The notes: a model not told the origin generated them from the sequence alone. DNA of 37,925 bases from an uncultured Methanomicrobiales archaeon (GCA_903819595.1 CAIJED010000267.1:1-37925); one strand, 5' to 3'; shown: positions 8,044 through 16,421, counted from the first letter of the stretch. Program-made: numbers and translations.

Positions 8044-8991
8044 CTATCCCCTGAATGGTATTTCAAGCATATCAAGATCGTCGGGGACGATAACCTTACC
8101 ATAAAACCTTTTCGCTGCATCCCTGATATGACTTGCTGTACCGGTGTACCGGGAGCTGAGGTGCACGAGTGCCAGCGTATCTGCCGAAAGCCTCCCTGCA
8201 ATATCACCTGCTTCCCCCGAAGTCGAATGGAAAACCTCCCGTGCCCGTTCCAGGGCGGCATCATCATATGTCGAGTCATGAATGAGAAGGTCCGCATGAT
8301 CGACCACAGCGAGGAGGTCTTTTATCACCGGACGCGTGTCACCAGTATACACAACAGTTCGCCCCGGGCGGGGGGAGCCAAGTACCTGGTCGGGGCTGAT
8401 GCTGACCTGGACACCATCCTGCACAATGCTCACAGGTTCACCCCGCTGGAGACGCCCGAACAGGGGTCCGGGGGGTACTCCAAGTGCTATGGCTCGTTCC
8501 CGGTCAAACCGGCCCGGCCTTGGATCTTCCACGAGAGCATATCCAAGGCTCTCCATCCCGTGATCAGTCGCAAAGGCCTTTACCTGGTATCCTTCGAACT
8601 GAATGGATACCCCGTGGACGAGCTCTTCAGACAAAACCGAAAATTTTACATTAAAACGGCAAAGATGACGCAGCTCCGTAACAAACTCGTGTACCCATGC
8701 CGGACCGTAGATGGTCAGCGGTTCTTTCCTACCATTGAACGAGAGTGTCTGAACGAGGCCAATAACCCCAAGAAAATGGTCGGCATGCCAGTGTGTAATG
8801 AAAATGGCGTCCACCGTAAACCCGGTCCTGGCCCTCATCATCTGTTGCTGGGCGCCTTCCCCGCAATCAAAGAGGATCGTATCGGACCCTCTCCTGACCA
8901 TGAAGCAGGGGGGGTTCCTCAACGGGGTGGGGAGAGCACCGGCTGTACCAAGGAAATATACCTGTAAAGTCTCCCCGGCTATACAAACCAC
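8044..8991 (-). CDS. rnz: Ribonuclease Z (tRNA 3' endonuclease)
   Basis: A 315-residue metallo-beta-lactamase-fold tRNase Z, which cuts the 3' trailer from tRNA precursors. This is essential where, as in the tRNA-Pro here, CCA is not encoded. It opens with VYFLGTAGALPT, then has the zinc motif THWHADHFLG (His67, His69, Asp71, His72), VYTGDTRP with a zinc-bridging Asp, and LVHLSSRY with a further His. Length is normal for the short form. The start is a GTG at 8991 overlapping the end of the preceding gene by 13 bases, with AAGAGGTG-like purines upstream; no in-frame ATG precedes the first conserved strand. Translation is probably coupled to the isomerase gene. Confidence 0.93.
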   Translation of the reverse strand: MVCIAGETLQVYFLGTAGALPTPLRNPPCFMVRRGSDTILFDCGEGAQQQMMRARTGFTVDAIFITHWHADHFLGVIGLVQTLSFNGRKEPLTIYGPAWVHEFVTELRHLCRFNVKFSVLSEELVHGVSIQFEGYQVKAFATDHGMESLGYALVEDPRPGRFDRERAIALGVPPGPLFGRLQRGEPVSIVQDGVQVSISPDQVLGSPRPGRTVVYTGDTRPVIKDLLAVVDHADLLIHDSTYDDAALERAREVFHSTSGEAGDIAGRLSADTLALVHLSSRYTGTASHIRDAAKRFYGKVIVPDDLDMLEIPFRG

Positions 8992-9752
8992 CTCTTGTAC
9001 ACAGCGAGACTCTTCCTGCCTTCTTCAATGGACTTCCCTTCGACCACGATGACCCCCGAATAATCTTTCTGTACTGCAGGGCCAACAATATCCCAGGGTA
9101 TCGTCCCTGCACCAAGAGCCAAGTGCTCATCTGATATTCCATGGTTATCATGGATATGGAGGTGCTTTGCATGGGGTAACAGGGGTAAAAATTCCTTTAC
9201 CCTTCCAACGGTATTCGCATGCCCGAAATCAATCGTGATCCCTATCCCCTCGATACCATCTGTCATTCCAAAGATCTCCTCGGGCCTCTGGCAGAGGAAC
9301 TCCCGGATCCCAATCATGTTTTCAAGACATGCTAACACACCGCAATCCACCGCGACCTTCCCAATCCTGACCAGGGCTTCTTTCTGGAGCTGCCAGGCCT
9401 TATCGGGGAGAAGTTTACCTACCGGGGACAGGTAGCCGGGGTGAATTGTCACCCGGTCAGTGAATTCTGCAGCATTCGTAATACATACGCATATCTGCCT
9501 GATCGACTCTTCCCAGATCGGGTGGTTCAGGGTGGCGAGGTTTAGGTCTCCATAGGGTGCATGGACGGTTATCATCAGGCCCGTGCTTGCAATCGCTTCG
9601 CGGATATCATTCCTGTTATCGGGGTTATCAAGACGGTACCGCCCATCCGCAACAACCTCCCACCCACTGTACCCGGCGTCAGGGATACCATATACCCATT
9701 CAATGGCATCCCAGACCTTGGCAGATGATGAGAAATACATAGGACTGTTCAT
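8979..9752 (-). CDS. TIM-barrel sugar phosphate isomerase/epimerase family protein
   Basis: A 257-residue protein of the xylose-isomerase-like / AP-endonuclease-2 TIM-barrel superfamily. Metal-site candidates appear in strand order: TVHAPYGDLN, VTIHPGYLSP, ACLENMIGI (Glu), GITIDFGHANT (Asp, His), LHIHDNHG (His, Asp, His) and VIVVEGKS (Glu). This set is compatible with a divalent metal isomerase or epimerase and also with an endonuclease IV-like enzyme. Lack of the full nine-ligand endonuclease IV pattern and the short length favour sugar isomerisation. Its ATG overlaps the UPF0200 stop as ATGA. The substrate cannot be named. Confidence 0.75.
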   Translation of the reverse strand: MNSPMYFSSSAKVWDAIEWVYGIPDAGYSGWEVVADGRYRLDNPDNRNDIREAIASTGLMITVHAPYGDLNLATLNHPIWEESIRQICVCITNAAEFTDRVTIHPGYLSPVGKLLPDKAWQLQKEALVRIGKVAVDCGVLACLENMIGIREFLCQRPEEIFGMTDGIEGIGITIDFGHANTVGRVKEFLPLLPHAKHLHIHDNHGISDEHLALGAGTIPWDIVGPAVQKDYSGVIVVEGKSIEEGRKSLAVYKRWFV

Positions 9753-10297
9753 GGTACCTCCTTTACTTTTTCGAGGTGTGCCATGACCTTCCTGATGAAG
9801 GACTCCAGGCTGCCATCATTATCAATGCGGTAATCTGCATCCAATAGGGCTTTTCCAAGGCCCCAAGCCTGCTCACGCTCGTCCCTCGCTTTCAGTACAT
9901 CCCTGTCAGGGGAGTCGTCAGATCGTCCCCGGCCGGCGATACGGCCCAGACGTATCCCGAACGGTGAATCTATCCGTATAAGGACGAACCCTGGGAAACT
10001 CTCCCGAAATACCTTCACTTCCGAATCCCCCCTGATCCCATCAATAATAACCAGCGGGTCCTCCCGGCCCCTGACTACCGGGACACAGAGCCGGGCGATT
10101 GCATCCATGCCCTGGTCAGCCCTGATCCGCCCGGCTGTCTCACCGAGGTTCTTATCAGTCAGTGGCAGACCTGCATCACGAACTGCCGTTCGAATGACAT
10201 CTCCCATAACAATCACGGGAATGCCCAATGATAACGCAATCCGTGAGAATTCTCCTTTACCGCTTGCTGGCAATCCAACGATCCCTATTACCTTCAT
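9749..10297 (-). CDS. UPF0200 family nucleotide kinase-like protein
   Basis: A 182-residue P-loop protein of the UPF0200 family, related to dephospho-CoA and adenylate kinases. It opens with MKVIGIVGLPASGKGE, whose Gly8-Gly15 is the phosphate-binding loop, followed by a LID-like arginine-rich segment (GRIAGRGRSDDSPDRD, about 120-135). Such proteins have been annotated as dephospho-CoA kinase-like, but the substrate is not established. The frame extends to 10309, but ATG at 10297 is chosen because GGGAGGTGA precedes it at good spacing. It overlaps the end of the radical SAM gene by 41 bases and the isomerase start by four, so translation is likely coupled. Confidence 0.82.
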   Translation of the reverse strand: MKVIGIVGLPASGKGEFSRIALSLGIPVIVMGDVIRTAVRDAGLPLTDKNLGETAGRIRADQGMDAIARLCVPVVRGREDPLVIIDGIRGDSEVKVFRESFPGFVLIRIDSPFGIRLGRIAGRGRSDDSPDRDVLKARDEREQAWGLGKALLDADYRIDNDGSLESFIRKVMAHLEKVKEVP

Positions 10298-10979
10298 ACG
10301 AAATCTCACCTCCCTCTCGGGTCCTGATCCTGACCGGCCGGTTGAGCGTGTCTGCGATCTTTTTTAGCTCACTACAGGACAAGGGGGGTATGTTCCCCTG
10401 CACCCCCTGCTGAATAACCAGGTCAACGTCACTGCATTCATGGGATATATATGGGACTTCATCTTCGTATCCCCGGAACAGCGTGATAACGACCTCGAAC
10501 TCAGAGATTTTCCCACTCTGCCAGGCGGCCCTGCAGATGGCAAACGAACGCTGAACCCTGTCCACACAAGGTACCTTCATCAGGTTATCATACCGCTGCC
10601 ACCGTGCCTTGATATCGAGCGCGATACGGTCAACGAGGCTGAGCCCGATGAGAGTTTCGAGGGTATCAGGGTACACCCCGTTTGTCTGCACACCAACAAG
10701 AAGACCCATATTTTTTATCGCACCTGCAAGAGCCACCAAAGCTTCTGCCTGCATGGTAGGCTCGCCGCCTGAAAATACAACCCCACTGATAAGGAGCCGT
10801 GACGACTTGACCATCCCGATGACCTCTTCAATACTTCTTATATCATTGCCGGAAAGGATTGATGAGTTATGGCAATATGTGCACCGTACCGGGCACCCAC
10901 GCAAAAATACCGTGCATACTGCTTTCCCCCTCCAGTCAACTGTACTGATAGGGACAAAACCACCGAAGTTGACATCCAT
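10257..10979 (-). CDS. Radical SAM protein, anaerobic ribonucleotide reductase activase-like
   Basis: A 240-residue radical SAM enzyme. The motif GCPVRCTYCHN gives Cys29-Cys33-Cys36 for the 4Fe-4S cluster, and VFSGGEPTMQ is the SAM-binding GGE motif. The N-terminal FVPISTVDWRGKAVCTVFLRGCP is typical of the NrdG/PflA-like activases of archaea annotated as anaerobic ribonucleoside-triphosphate reductase activating protein. Such enzymes generate a glycyl radical on a partner, but no nrdD or other glycyl-radical enzyme lies in the window, so the partner is open. The frame reaches 11129, but the first 50 codons do not resemble the family; ATG at 10979 is favoured despite a weak ribosome-binding site. 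It is the first gene of the operon. Confidence 0.8.
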   Translation of the reverse strand: MDVNFGGFVPISTVDWRGKAVCTVFLRGCPVRCTYCHNSSILSGNDIRSIEEVIGMVKSSRLLISGVVFSGGEPTMQAEALVALAGAIKNMGLLVGVQTNGVYPDTLETLIGLSLVDRIALDIKARWQRYDNLMKVPCVDRVQRSFAICRAAWQSGKISEFEVVITLFRGYEDEVPYISHECSDVDLVIQQGVQGNIPPLSCSELKKIADTLNRPVRIRTREGGEISYEGNRDRWIASKR

Positions 10980-11151
10980 CGCGCGACCAGAAACCGATCT
11001 GTGCTCAGTACTATAGCGAACAGTGGTATTCAATGTAGTGAAGTGGCCCAAGGCCAGCAGTGGCCACCGTATCATGGTATCCGGGGATGAGATTACAGGG
11101 ATGGAAAAAATTATGCCTTTTCCATGCATCCATTACCACTGGGATGCACAA

Positions 11152-11424
11152 ATGACAAAAAATCATTTTACGACGGAAGACGCTTTAAGAATTGGTAAAG
11201 TTCTCGGAATTACCTGGTCTGATTTTGATACAGAACAATTCAGGATGGGCCTCGATGTAGAACTTGAACACGGCCTTACAGATCCCGTCACCAATGTGAC
11301 CAACAGCGATCCGATGATTACCGGAAAAATTGCGCTTGCACACCTGAACGAGTTCCCTGACTATTACACGCGACTTAAAAAAATGGAAAAAGAAGCCGAA
11401 CTATTCTGGGGAAAAGCAGATTAA
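11152..11424 (+). CDS. DUF5661 family small protein
   Basis: A 90-residue protein matching the DUF5661 family. Family features seen are FTTEDALRIGKVLGITWSDF, EQFRMGLDVELEHG, then DPVTNVTNSDPMITGKIALAHL and a closing EFPDYYTRLKKMEKEAE. The conserved histidines and acidic residues (Glu-His in ELEHG and His in LAHLNE) suggest metal or cofactor contact, but no activity is known. The frame is open from 11023; the ATG at 11152 is chosen because homologues start just before this helix. Its 5' region lies close to the divergent radical SAM gene. Confidence 0.75.
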   Translation: MTKNHFTTEDALRIGKVLGITWSDFDTEQFRMGLDVELEHGLTDPVTNVTNSDPMITGKIALAHLNEFPDYYTRLKKMEKEAELFWGKAD

Positions 11425-11558
11425 TATTTCTCCAGTTTATCAATATTCAGGTTTTCTGAAGAGATAATTTTATCGCCCTTAAGTTCGTTGCGATCAAGGG
11501 TCAAACCATAAAGTAAAGCTGCGTATACTTAAAACAATTTTACTTGATCGTTTAACAA

Positions 11559-11585
11559 ACTAAATTTAGTCTGCAATTTTAAAAA
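11559..11585 (+). promoter_or_regulatory. Perfect palindrome and TATA box upstream of thiC
   Basis: ACTAAATTTAGT (11559-11570) is a perfect 12-bp palindrome, six bases upstream of TTTTAAAAA (11577-11585), a likely TATA box. That box predicts a transcription start near 11608. The position just upstream of the TATA box suits a regulator binding site. Thiamine control of archaeal thiC is known in general; the identity of this site is inferred. Confidence 0.45.
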
Positions 11586-11622
11586 CAAGCCTTTATCTGG
11601 TCTATTCATTAATGATGAAGGT

Positions 11623-12900
11623 ATGAGTATGATCAGCGATGCCAGGGCAGGCATCATTAACCAGGAGATGCAGGCCGTTGCAAAGGCAGAAGGCGTCACC
11701 GATGAATTTGTGAGAAGAGGGGTTGCAGGGGGCCATATCGTGATCCCGGTTTCACCCTACCGGAAGGTCAAGGTGTGCGGTATTGGTGAAGGACTCCGGA
11801 CAAAGGTCAATGCCTCCATCGGAACATCCTCTGACATTGTTGATGTCGATATGGAAGTCGAAAAGGCCCGGCAAGCCGAACTTGCCGGGGCTGATACACT
11901 GATGGAGCTCTCAACAGGTGGAGACTTCGCCATGATCAGGAAGCGTGTAGTTGATGCCACTACCCTCTCGGTTGGGAGCGTCCCACTCTACCAGGCATTC
12001 ATTGAGGCGGCGAGGAAAGACGGTGCGGTCGTCCACATGAAAGAGGATGACCTCTTCCGTATCACCGGCGAACAGGCCAAGCTCGGGACAAATTTCATGG
12101 CGATCCACACAGGGATCAACTTCGAGACGATTAAGAGACTGAAAAACCAGGGACGCCATGGAGGGCTGGTCTCTCGTGGTGGTGCATTCATGACCGCCTG
12201 GATGCTCCATAATGAAAAGGAGAACCCGTTGTATTCCGAGTTCGATTATCTCCTCGAGATTATGAAGGAACATGAAGTAACCCTGTCGATGGGAAATGGT
12301 ATGAGGGCGGGTGCGGTTCATGATGCAACTGACCGGGCGGCAGTCCAGGAACTACTGATCAATGCAGAACTCGCGGACAAGGCCCATGCTGAGGGCGTCC
12401 AAACGATTGTCGAAGGTCCAGGGCACATACCACTTGATGAGATCGAGGCAAACGTGGTACTCATGAAGCGTGTCACGAACAACAAGCCATTCTACATGCT
12501 CGGGCCTCTGGTCACAGATATCGCTCCGGGTTACGATGACCGGGTTGCAGCCATTGGTGCTGCGATCTCATCGAGCCTTGGTGCAGATTTTATTTGTTAC
12601 GTCACTCCCGCAGAGCACCTTGCCCTGCCAACTGTGGAAGAAGTATATGAAGGGGTGATGAGTTCCCGGATTGCAGCACACGTCGGGGACATGATCAAAC
12701 TGAAAAAGACCCGGAATGCGGACCTCGATATGGGCCATGCCCGCCGTGACCTGGACTGGACACGCCAGTTCGAGCTGGCCATGAACCCCGCACGGGCAAA
12801 GGCAATCCGAAGCGAGAGGTCTCCTGCAGATACCGATGCCTGCACGATGTGCGGGGACTATTGTGCGATTAAAATTGTTAACAAAAATTTCAAATTCTAA
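11623..12900 (+). CDS. thiC: Phosphomethylpyrimidine synthase
   Basis: A 425-residue radical SAM enzyme that rearranges aminoimidazole ribotide to hydroxymethylpyrimidine phosphate, the pyrimidine half of thiamine. The family core is plain: VDVDMEVEKARQAELAGADT, MELSTGGDF, RGGAFMTAWM, VEGPGHIPLDEI and LGPLVTDIAPGYDD. The C-terminal cluster motif reads CTMCGDYC, i.e. CX2CX3C, whereas the textbook ThiC motif is CX2CX4C. Two in-frame ATGs compete. The one at 11629 has GAAGGT at a six-base spacing, whereas the one at 11623 directly abuts GAAGGT, so 11629 may be the true start and the protein two residues shorter. The gene is monocistronic and convergent with the acyl-CoA synthetase gene. Confidence 0.95.
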   Translation: MSMISDARAGIINQEMQAVAKAEGVTDEFVRRGVAGGHIVIPVSPYRKVKVCGIGEGLRTKVNASIGTSSDIVDVDMEVEKARQAELAGADTLMELSTGGDFAMIRKRVVDATTLSVGSVPLYQAFIEAARKDGAVVHMKEDDLFRITGEQAKLGTNFMAIHTGINFETIKRLKNQGRHGGLVSRGGAFMTAWMLHNEKENPLYSEFDYLLEIMKEHEVTLSMGNGMRAGAVHDATDRAAVQELLINAELADKAHAEGVQTIVEGPGHIPLDEIEANVVLMKRVTNNKPFYMLGPLVTDIAPGYDDRVAAIGAAISSSLGADFICYVTPAEHLALPTVEEVYEGVMSSRIAAHVGDMIKLKKTRNADLDMGHARRDLDWTRQFELAMNPARAKAIRSERSPADTDACTMCGDYCAIKIVNKNFKF

Positions 12901-12964
12901 ATTATTTTCCGGGCTCACCCGAAATACCTGAAACGGGTCCCCTTCACGGGTTATCTCACAATAT

Positions 12965-15034
12965 TTAAGGCTGGCACCGTTTCCCGTGAAATTCTTCCCA
13001 ACATATATGACGGCAAATGTTTCCTACTGCTTTGAAGGCATCTTCCAGGTCAGGAAAATTTGGTATTCCTGAATCCTTCAGGATCCGCAGCGGCGTCTTC
13101 ATGGAGTCACCACCAATCATACACCCGACAATCATCCGGTGGGTATTTTTGGAGAACCTGACGAGTTCATTTGCAACACGTATCGGGTCTGATATGGCAG
13201 AAGGCACATTAATTACAAACGCGATGTCCCATGCGTCCTGATTTTTTATCATCACATCAAATGTTCGGGCGAACCTGTCAGCCGAGGCATCACCCACCAT
13301 GTCGATCGGGTTTCGCCGGTTCCAGTCAACAGGCAGGATGGTGTCAAGTTCCTGTATGATGGCGGGTGAAAACTCCACTATCTCGATACCGAACTGTTCT
13401 GCATAGTCAGAGGACAGAACGGCAAAACCTCCCGCATTGCTGATAACGATCGCACGGGTACCTTTGGGATATCCTTCAGATGACAGGAGTTCAGCCGTCT
13501 GAAACGCTTCCCTCATGGACCGCACGGGAATTATTCCGGACTGCCAGAATGCAGCCATATATACATCATAACTGCCGGATAACGAACCGGTATGTGATGC
13601 GGCGGTCAGCTGCCCGATCCTGGATGACCCGGACTTGATCGCGACAACAGGTTTTTTCTGCGTTACTTCCCGGGCAATCTTCATGAAACGCGTTCCTTCA
13701 CGGATTTGCTCAATATAAAGGATAATTGCGCGGGTATTTGGATCTTCTGCCGCGTACTGCAGAAAATCTTCAAACGTGAGATCAGCCTGGTTGCCGATGC
13801 TGACGACTGCGGAAAAACCTATCCCTTCGGGCAGGCTCCAGTCCACGATGGTTGAAATGATGGCTCCACTCTGCGAAATGAATGCAATCGAGCCGGGCTT
13901 TGGAGATATAGGGTCAAATGTTGTGTTGATCCCCTGATGGGGGAGCATAATACCAAGGCAGTTCGGACCCACAACCCTCATACCGTGTTGCCGGGCTATC
14001 GCAAGCACCTGCTCTTCCAGAACCCGGCCCGTCTCCCCCGCCTCCCGAAAACCGGATGAGATAATGATAACAAGAGGAATACCAGCATTCCCTGCATCTT
14101 CAACCACCAGTGGAACTGAATGCGATGGAACCACGATGACGGCGATATCAACAGTACCGGGGATGGACGAAAGGGTTTGATACACCGCCCGCCCAAGGAT
14201 CTCCTGATGTTTCGGATTCACAGGATACAGGGATCCAGGAAATGAAAGGAGATTTCGCAGGACTGAATACCCGACCTTGTTGGGGTCAGGGGAAGCCCCG
14301 ACGACCGCAATCGATGTGACATGAAGGAGCTCAGGTGGCATCACCTGCACCTGCACAACATCTGTGATCGCGTCCTCATCCGTTATATAGAACCGTGCAT
14401 CGACAATACAAGCCCCTTTCTCGTATAAGAATACAGGGTTCAGGTCAAACTCCACAACTTCCAAACGTTCAAGAAACAGTCGTGCGACAGAATCAATTAG
14501 CGTAATCAACGCACCCATATCACGCGCAGGTTCATTCCGGAACCCCTTGATCAGGGAATATGACTGCAATTCCTGGACCATTGCATTAATATCGGAAAAT
14601 CTGACAGGAAGCACCCGGATCGAGACGTCTTTAATCAGTTCGACCAGGGTCCCCCCCATACCGACGGTTATGACCTTTCCAAATGTTGGATCAATCCTGC
14701 CTCCGATAAGAATCTCCAGTCCCTTTTCCTTTTGCTGTTCAATAATGAGCCCTTTTATGGTTGCTGATTGATCAAATACCTGCACATTGTGGACTATCAC
14801 ATCGTACGCATTTTCCGCTTCGGCAAGTGACCGGATACCGGTGATGACGCCCCCTGCATCGCTTTTATGGACAACCTGGGGAGAGATGACCTTCATCACC
14901 ACCGGATAACCAATACATTCTGCGGCAGCGCCCGCCTCCTCCCGGGACCGGACAACCGAAAACAGGGGTACTAATATCCCATGGTTTTTCAACAGGCCGT
15001 ACCCTTCTGTTTCTGAAAGCATCCTCACCGTCAT
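12965..15034 (-). CDS. ADP-forming acetate/acyl-CoA synthetase, fused beta-alpha
   Basis: A 689-residue NDP-forming acyl-CoA synthetase. It converts acyl-CoA, ADP and phosphate to acid, CoA and ATP, or the reverse. The ATP-grasp beta domain comes first (about 1-225: PVVMKVISPQVVHKSDAGG and MGGTLVELIKDVSIR), then the CoA-binding Rossmann domain (about 238-370: SIAVVGASPDPNKVGYSV, VVGPNCLGI), then the ligase domains (about 380-685). His481 in AASHTGSLSG matches the phosphorylated histidine of this family. Many archaeal enzymes have separate alpha and beta subunits or the alpha-beta order, so the fused beta-alpha order is notable but not unique. ATG at 15034 is preceded by AAGGAG at eight bases. 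Substrate range (acetate, propionate, aryl acids) cannot be read from the sequence. Confidence 0.9.
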   Translation of the reverse strand: MTVRMLSETEGYGLLKNHGILVPLFSVVRSREEAGAAAECIGYPVVMKVISPQVVHKSDAGGVITGIRSLAEAENAYDVIVHNVQVFDQSATIKGLIIEQQKEKGLEILIGGRIDPTFGKVITVGMGGTLVELIKDVSIRVLPVRFSDINAMVQELQSYSLIKGFRNEPARDMGALITLIDSVARLFLERLEVVEFDLNPVFLYEKGACIVDARFYITDEDAITDVVQVQVMPPELLHVTSIAVVGASPDPNKVGYSVLRNLLSFPGSLYPVNPKHQEILGRAVYQTLSSIPGTVDIAVIVVPSHSVPLVVEDAGNAGIPLVIIISSGFREAGETGRVLEEQVLAIARQHGMRVVGPNCLGIMLPHQGINTTFDPISPKPGSIAFISQSGAIISTIVDWSLPEGIGFSAVVSIGNQADLTFEDFLQYAAEDPNTRAIILYIEQIREGTRFMKIAREVTQKKPVVAIKSGSSRIGQLTAASHTGSLSGSYDVYMAAFWQSGIIPVRSMREAFQTAELLSSEGYPKGTRAIVISNAGGFAVLSSDYAEQFGIEIVEFSPAIIQELDTILPVDWNRRNPIDMVGDASADRFARTFDVMIKNQDAWDIAFVINVPSAISDPIRVANELVRFSKNTHRMIVGCMIGGDSMKTPLRILKDSGIPNFPDLEDAFKAVGNICRHICWEEFHGKRCQP

Positions 15035-15176
15035 CTCAACCGCTCCTTGGTTAGGTATTCTCGGCTCCTGTTTATGATGTTATTTGATTGGACGGAACTG
15101 AATAACACGGGTGATAAAGCATAATCTGCCATGCCTCCAATTGCGACGAGTGGATGTAAATGGGAACCTGCTAACA

Positions 15177-15218
15177 GAAAAAATAAAAATTATCTGATTC
15201 ACGGAGATTTGAAAAAAA
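15177..15218 (-). terminator. T-tracts after the zinc-ribbon gene
   Basis: On the minus strand, oligo-T runs at about 15211-15217 and 15177-15192 follow the stop of the zinc-ribbon gene and precede the acyl-CoA synthetase leader. Together they form a likely terminator separating the two genes. Confidence 0.4.
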
Positions 15219-15254
15219 TTGACATGTTCACATCCTGACAGTTCCAGGCACCCG

Positions 15255-15617
15255 TTATCCGGATGAGCCCCAGGACTCGTCAATGTACTCCAGGTTGAAC
15301 CTGTAGAGGTGGGTAAATCCACATTCCCTGCATTGGACAGTGAAATTCCTACATCCTATCGTTACATCATGAGGACCGGTTACCTTACATTGTCTGCATA
15401 ATGCGTTGGCCGTCAGGTTCCAGATGTCATAACATCCTGGCTTGATATAGTCCCCTTTTTTACTGACCTCTTCAACAATCGGAATATATGACCTTGTCGC
15501 CCTGCAGTTGTCACAAACAACCTGTGCACCATTCGGGACTGCAGTAATGACCTGGTCAACGTCCTCCCTGCAGTTGAAGCAGGTGGTCCGGTGACGCGTC
15601 GTGATGAAATCGTCCAT
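15255..15617 (-). CDS. Four-CxxC zinc-ribbon protein
   Basis: A 120-residue protein with four CxxC knuckles: CFNC (Cys13, Cys16), CDNC near residue 35, CRQC near 74 and CREC near 96. They are spaced as two zinc ribbons, the first closing by about residue 38 and the second spanning about 74-99. The remainder is beta-rich, with VTGPHDVTIGCRNFTVQC and an acidic C terminus. It may bind nucleic acid or protein, as archaeal zinc ribbons often do. I do not recognise a named family. It is transcribed alone on the minus strand, with oligo-T tracts after the stop. ATG at 15617 gives the natural N terminus just ahead of the first knuckle. Confidence 0.7.
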   Translation of the reverse strand: MDDFITTRHRTTCFNCREDVDQVITAVPNGAQVVCDNCRATRSYIPIVEEVSKKGDYIKPGCYDIWNLTANALCRQCKVTGPHDVTIGCRNFTVQCRECGFTHLYRFNLEYIDESWGSSG

Positions 15618-16037
15618 GTATCATACTCACAAGCGGGAGCTGATAAAGTATTGTGATATTGAAAGAACCAACAGGCCTCTGGTAGAACTACACATGCTGA
15701 ACCCACAGCCGGATCAATCCCCCGATTCTTTGTGATCAGGAATAATTGACCCGCAGGTCATGTCAGGAAAGGAAAAAAATAGAAATTCAGCGATACGTCA
15801 GGGCAACAGATGATACACAGGAATACCGGGACCGGGTCGTTCCACCGCGATAATGAAGATGATGATGCCATATGTTTTGCCTCCTCCCAAGGGTACATTC
15901 GAATGGACCATTTCGCCATGATGTGAACTGATGAGGCCCGGAAATCAGAAACCTGCGCTACGCATGATGTAAATACTTTAAAATTTGCAGCAAGGGGGGA
16001 TTACATAATTAGTATCCAAAAATAGGTGTACTAAGTC
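15618..16037. other. Intergenic region without a supported gene
   Basis: About 420 bases with stops in all frames at short intervals. I see no tRNA fold, long repeat or convincing small reading frame. TACTTTAAAATT at about 15972-15983 resembles a TATA box but no gene starts at the expected distance. Confidence 0.4.
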
Positions 16038-16244
16038 TCAGCCACCTGGAAGGGTGATATCGTACATACCAACAATGTCACCGGTTGGAAGTATGATGTG
16101 GGTCCCTAACGGCACTGTGACCGCGATTACCATACGTTGGTTGATCCCGGCGAAAGTTGGCGCATTGGTTAGCCTCGGACGACCCGGAGGTTGACCTGAC
16201 ATTCCCCCCTTAAAAATATCGTTGAACCAGACGGTCCCACTCAT
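16038..16244 (-). CDS. Possible small hypothetical protein ending in Gly-Gly
   Basis: A 68-residue frame on the minus strand with balanced composition and a probable beta-hairpin half (RMVIAVTVPLGTHIILPTGD), ending in DITLPGG at the stop. A minus-strand TTTATGTA at 16269-16276 lies about 28 bases before the ATG, so a leaderless transcript is plausible; no Shine-Dalgarno sequence is present. It resembles no family I know. The terminal Gly-Gly recalls ubiquitin-like SAMP proteins, but the rest does not look like a beta-grasp fold and the match may be chance. It lies divergently from the REC-histidine kinase gene. It could be a chance frame. Confidence 0.4.
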   Translation of the reverse strand: MSGTVWFNDIFKGGMSGQPPGRPRLTNAPTFAGINQRMVIAVTVPLGTHIILPTGDIVGMYDITLPGG

Positions 16245-16317
16245 TCTGAGGTTAGGAGGTTGTTACGATACATAAATTGGATCACAGAGGATCTGAACCG
16301 ATTGCAAGACCATACGA

Positions 16318-16360
16318 ATTTAAACCCCTCCAGACAGAATGAAACATGATACCATGGTAT
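16318..16360 (+). promoter_or_regulatory. TATA box with a palindrome at the predicted start site
   Basis: ATTTAAAC (16318-16325) is a candidate TATA box for the kinase gene, predicting transcription from about 16347. At that point lies ATACCATGGTAT (16349-16360), a perfect 12-bp palindrome, an arrangement seen where archaeal repressors block initiation. The predicted leader is about 75 bases. The elements are seen; function is inferred. Confidence 0.35.
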
Positions 16361-16421
16361 TAATGGCAAAATGTCATAAACCGATAATCCGCACCAGAAG
16401 AGAGGGGCGTGAAGCTCTCCA

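Noticed and set aside
10980-11129. Longer N terminus of the radical SAM protein
   Set aside because: The first 50 codons show no family resemblance, and the conserved region begins at the ATG at 10979.
11425-11622. Thiamine pyrophosphate riboswitch upstream of thiC
   Set aside because: The predicted leader is only about 15 bases, and the conserved riboswitch segments were not found.
15855-15960. C/D box guide RNA suggested by ATGATGA and CTGATGA motifs
   Set aside because: The boxes are about 65 bases apart and no D box (CTGA) follows at a usable distance.
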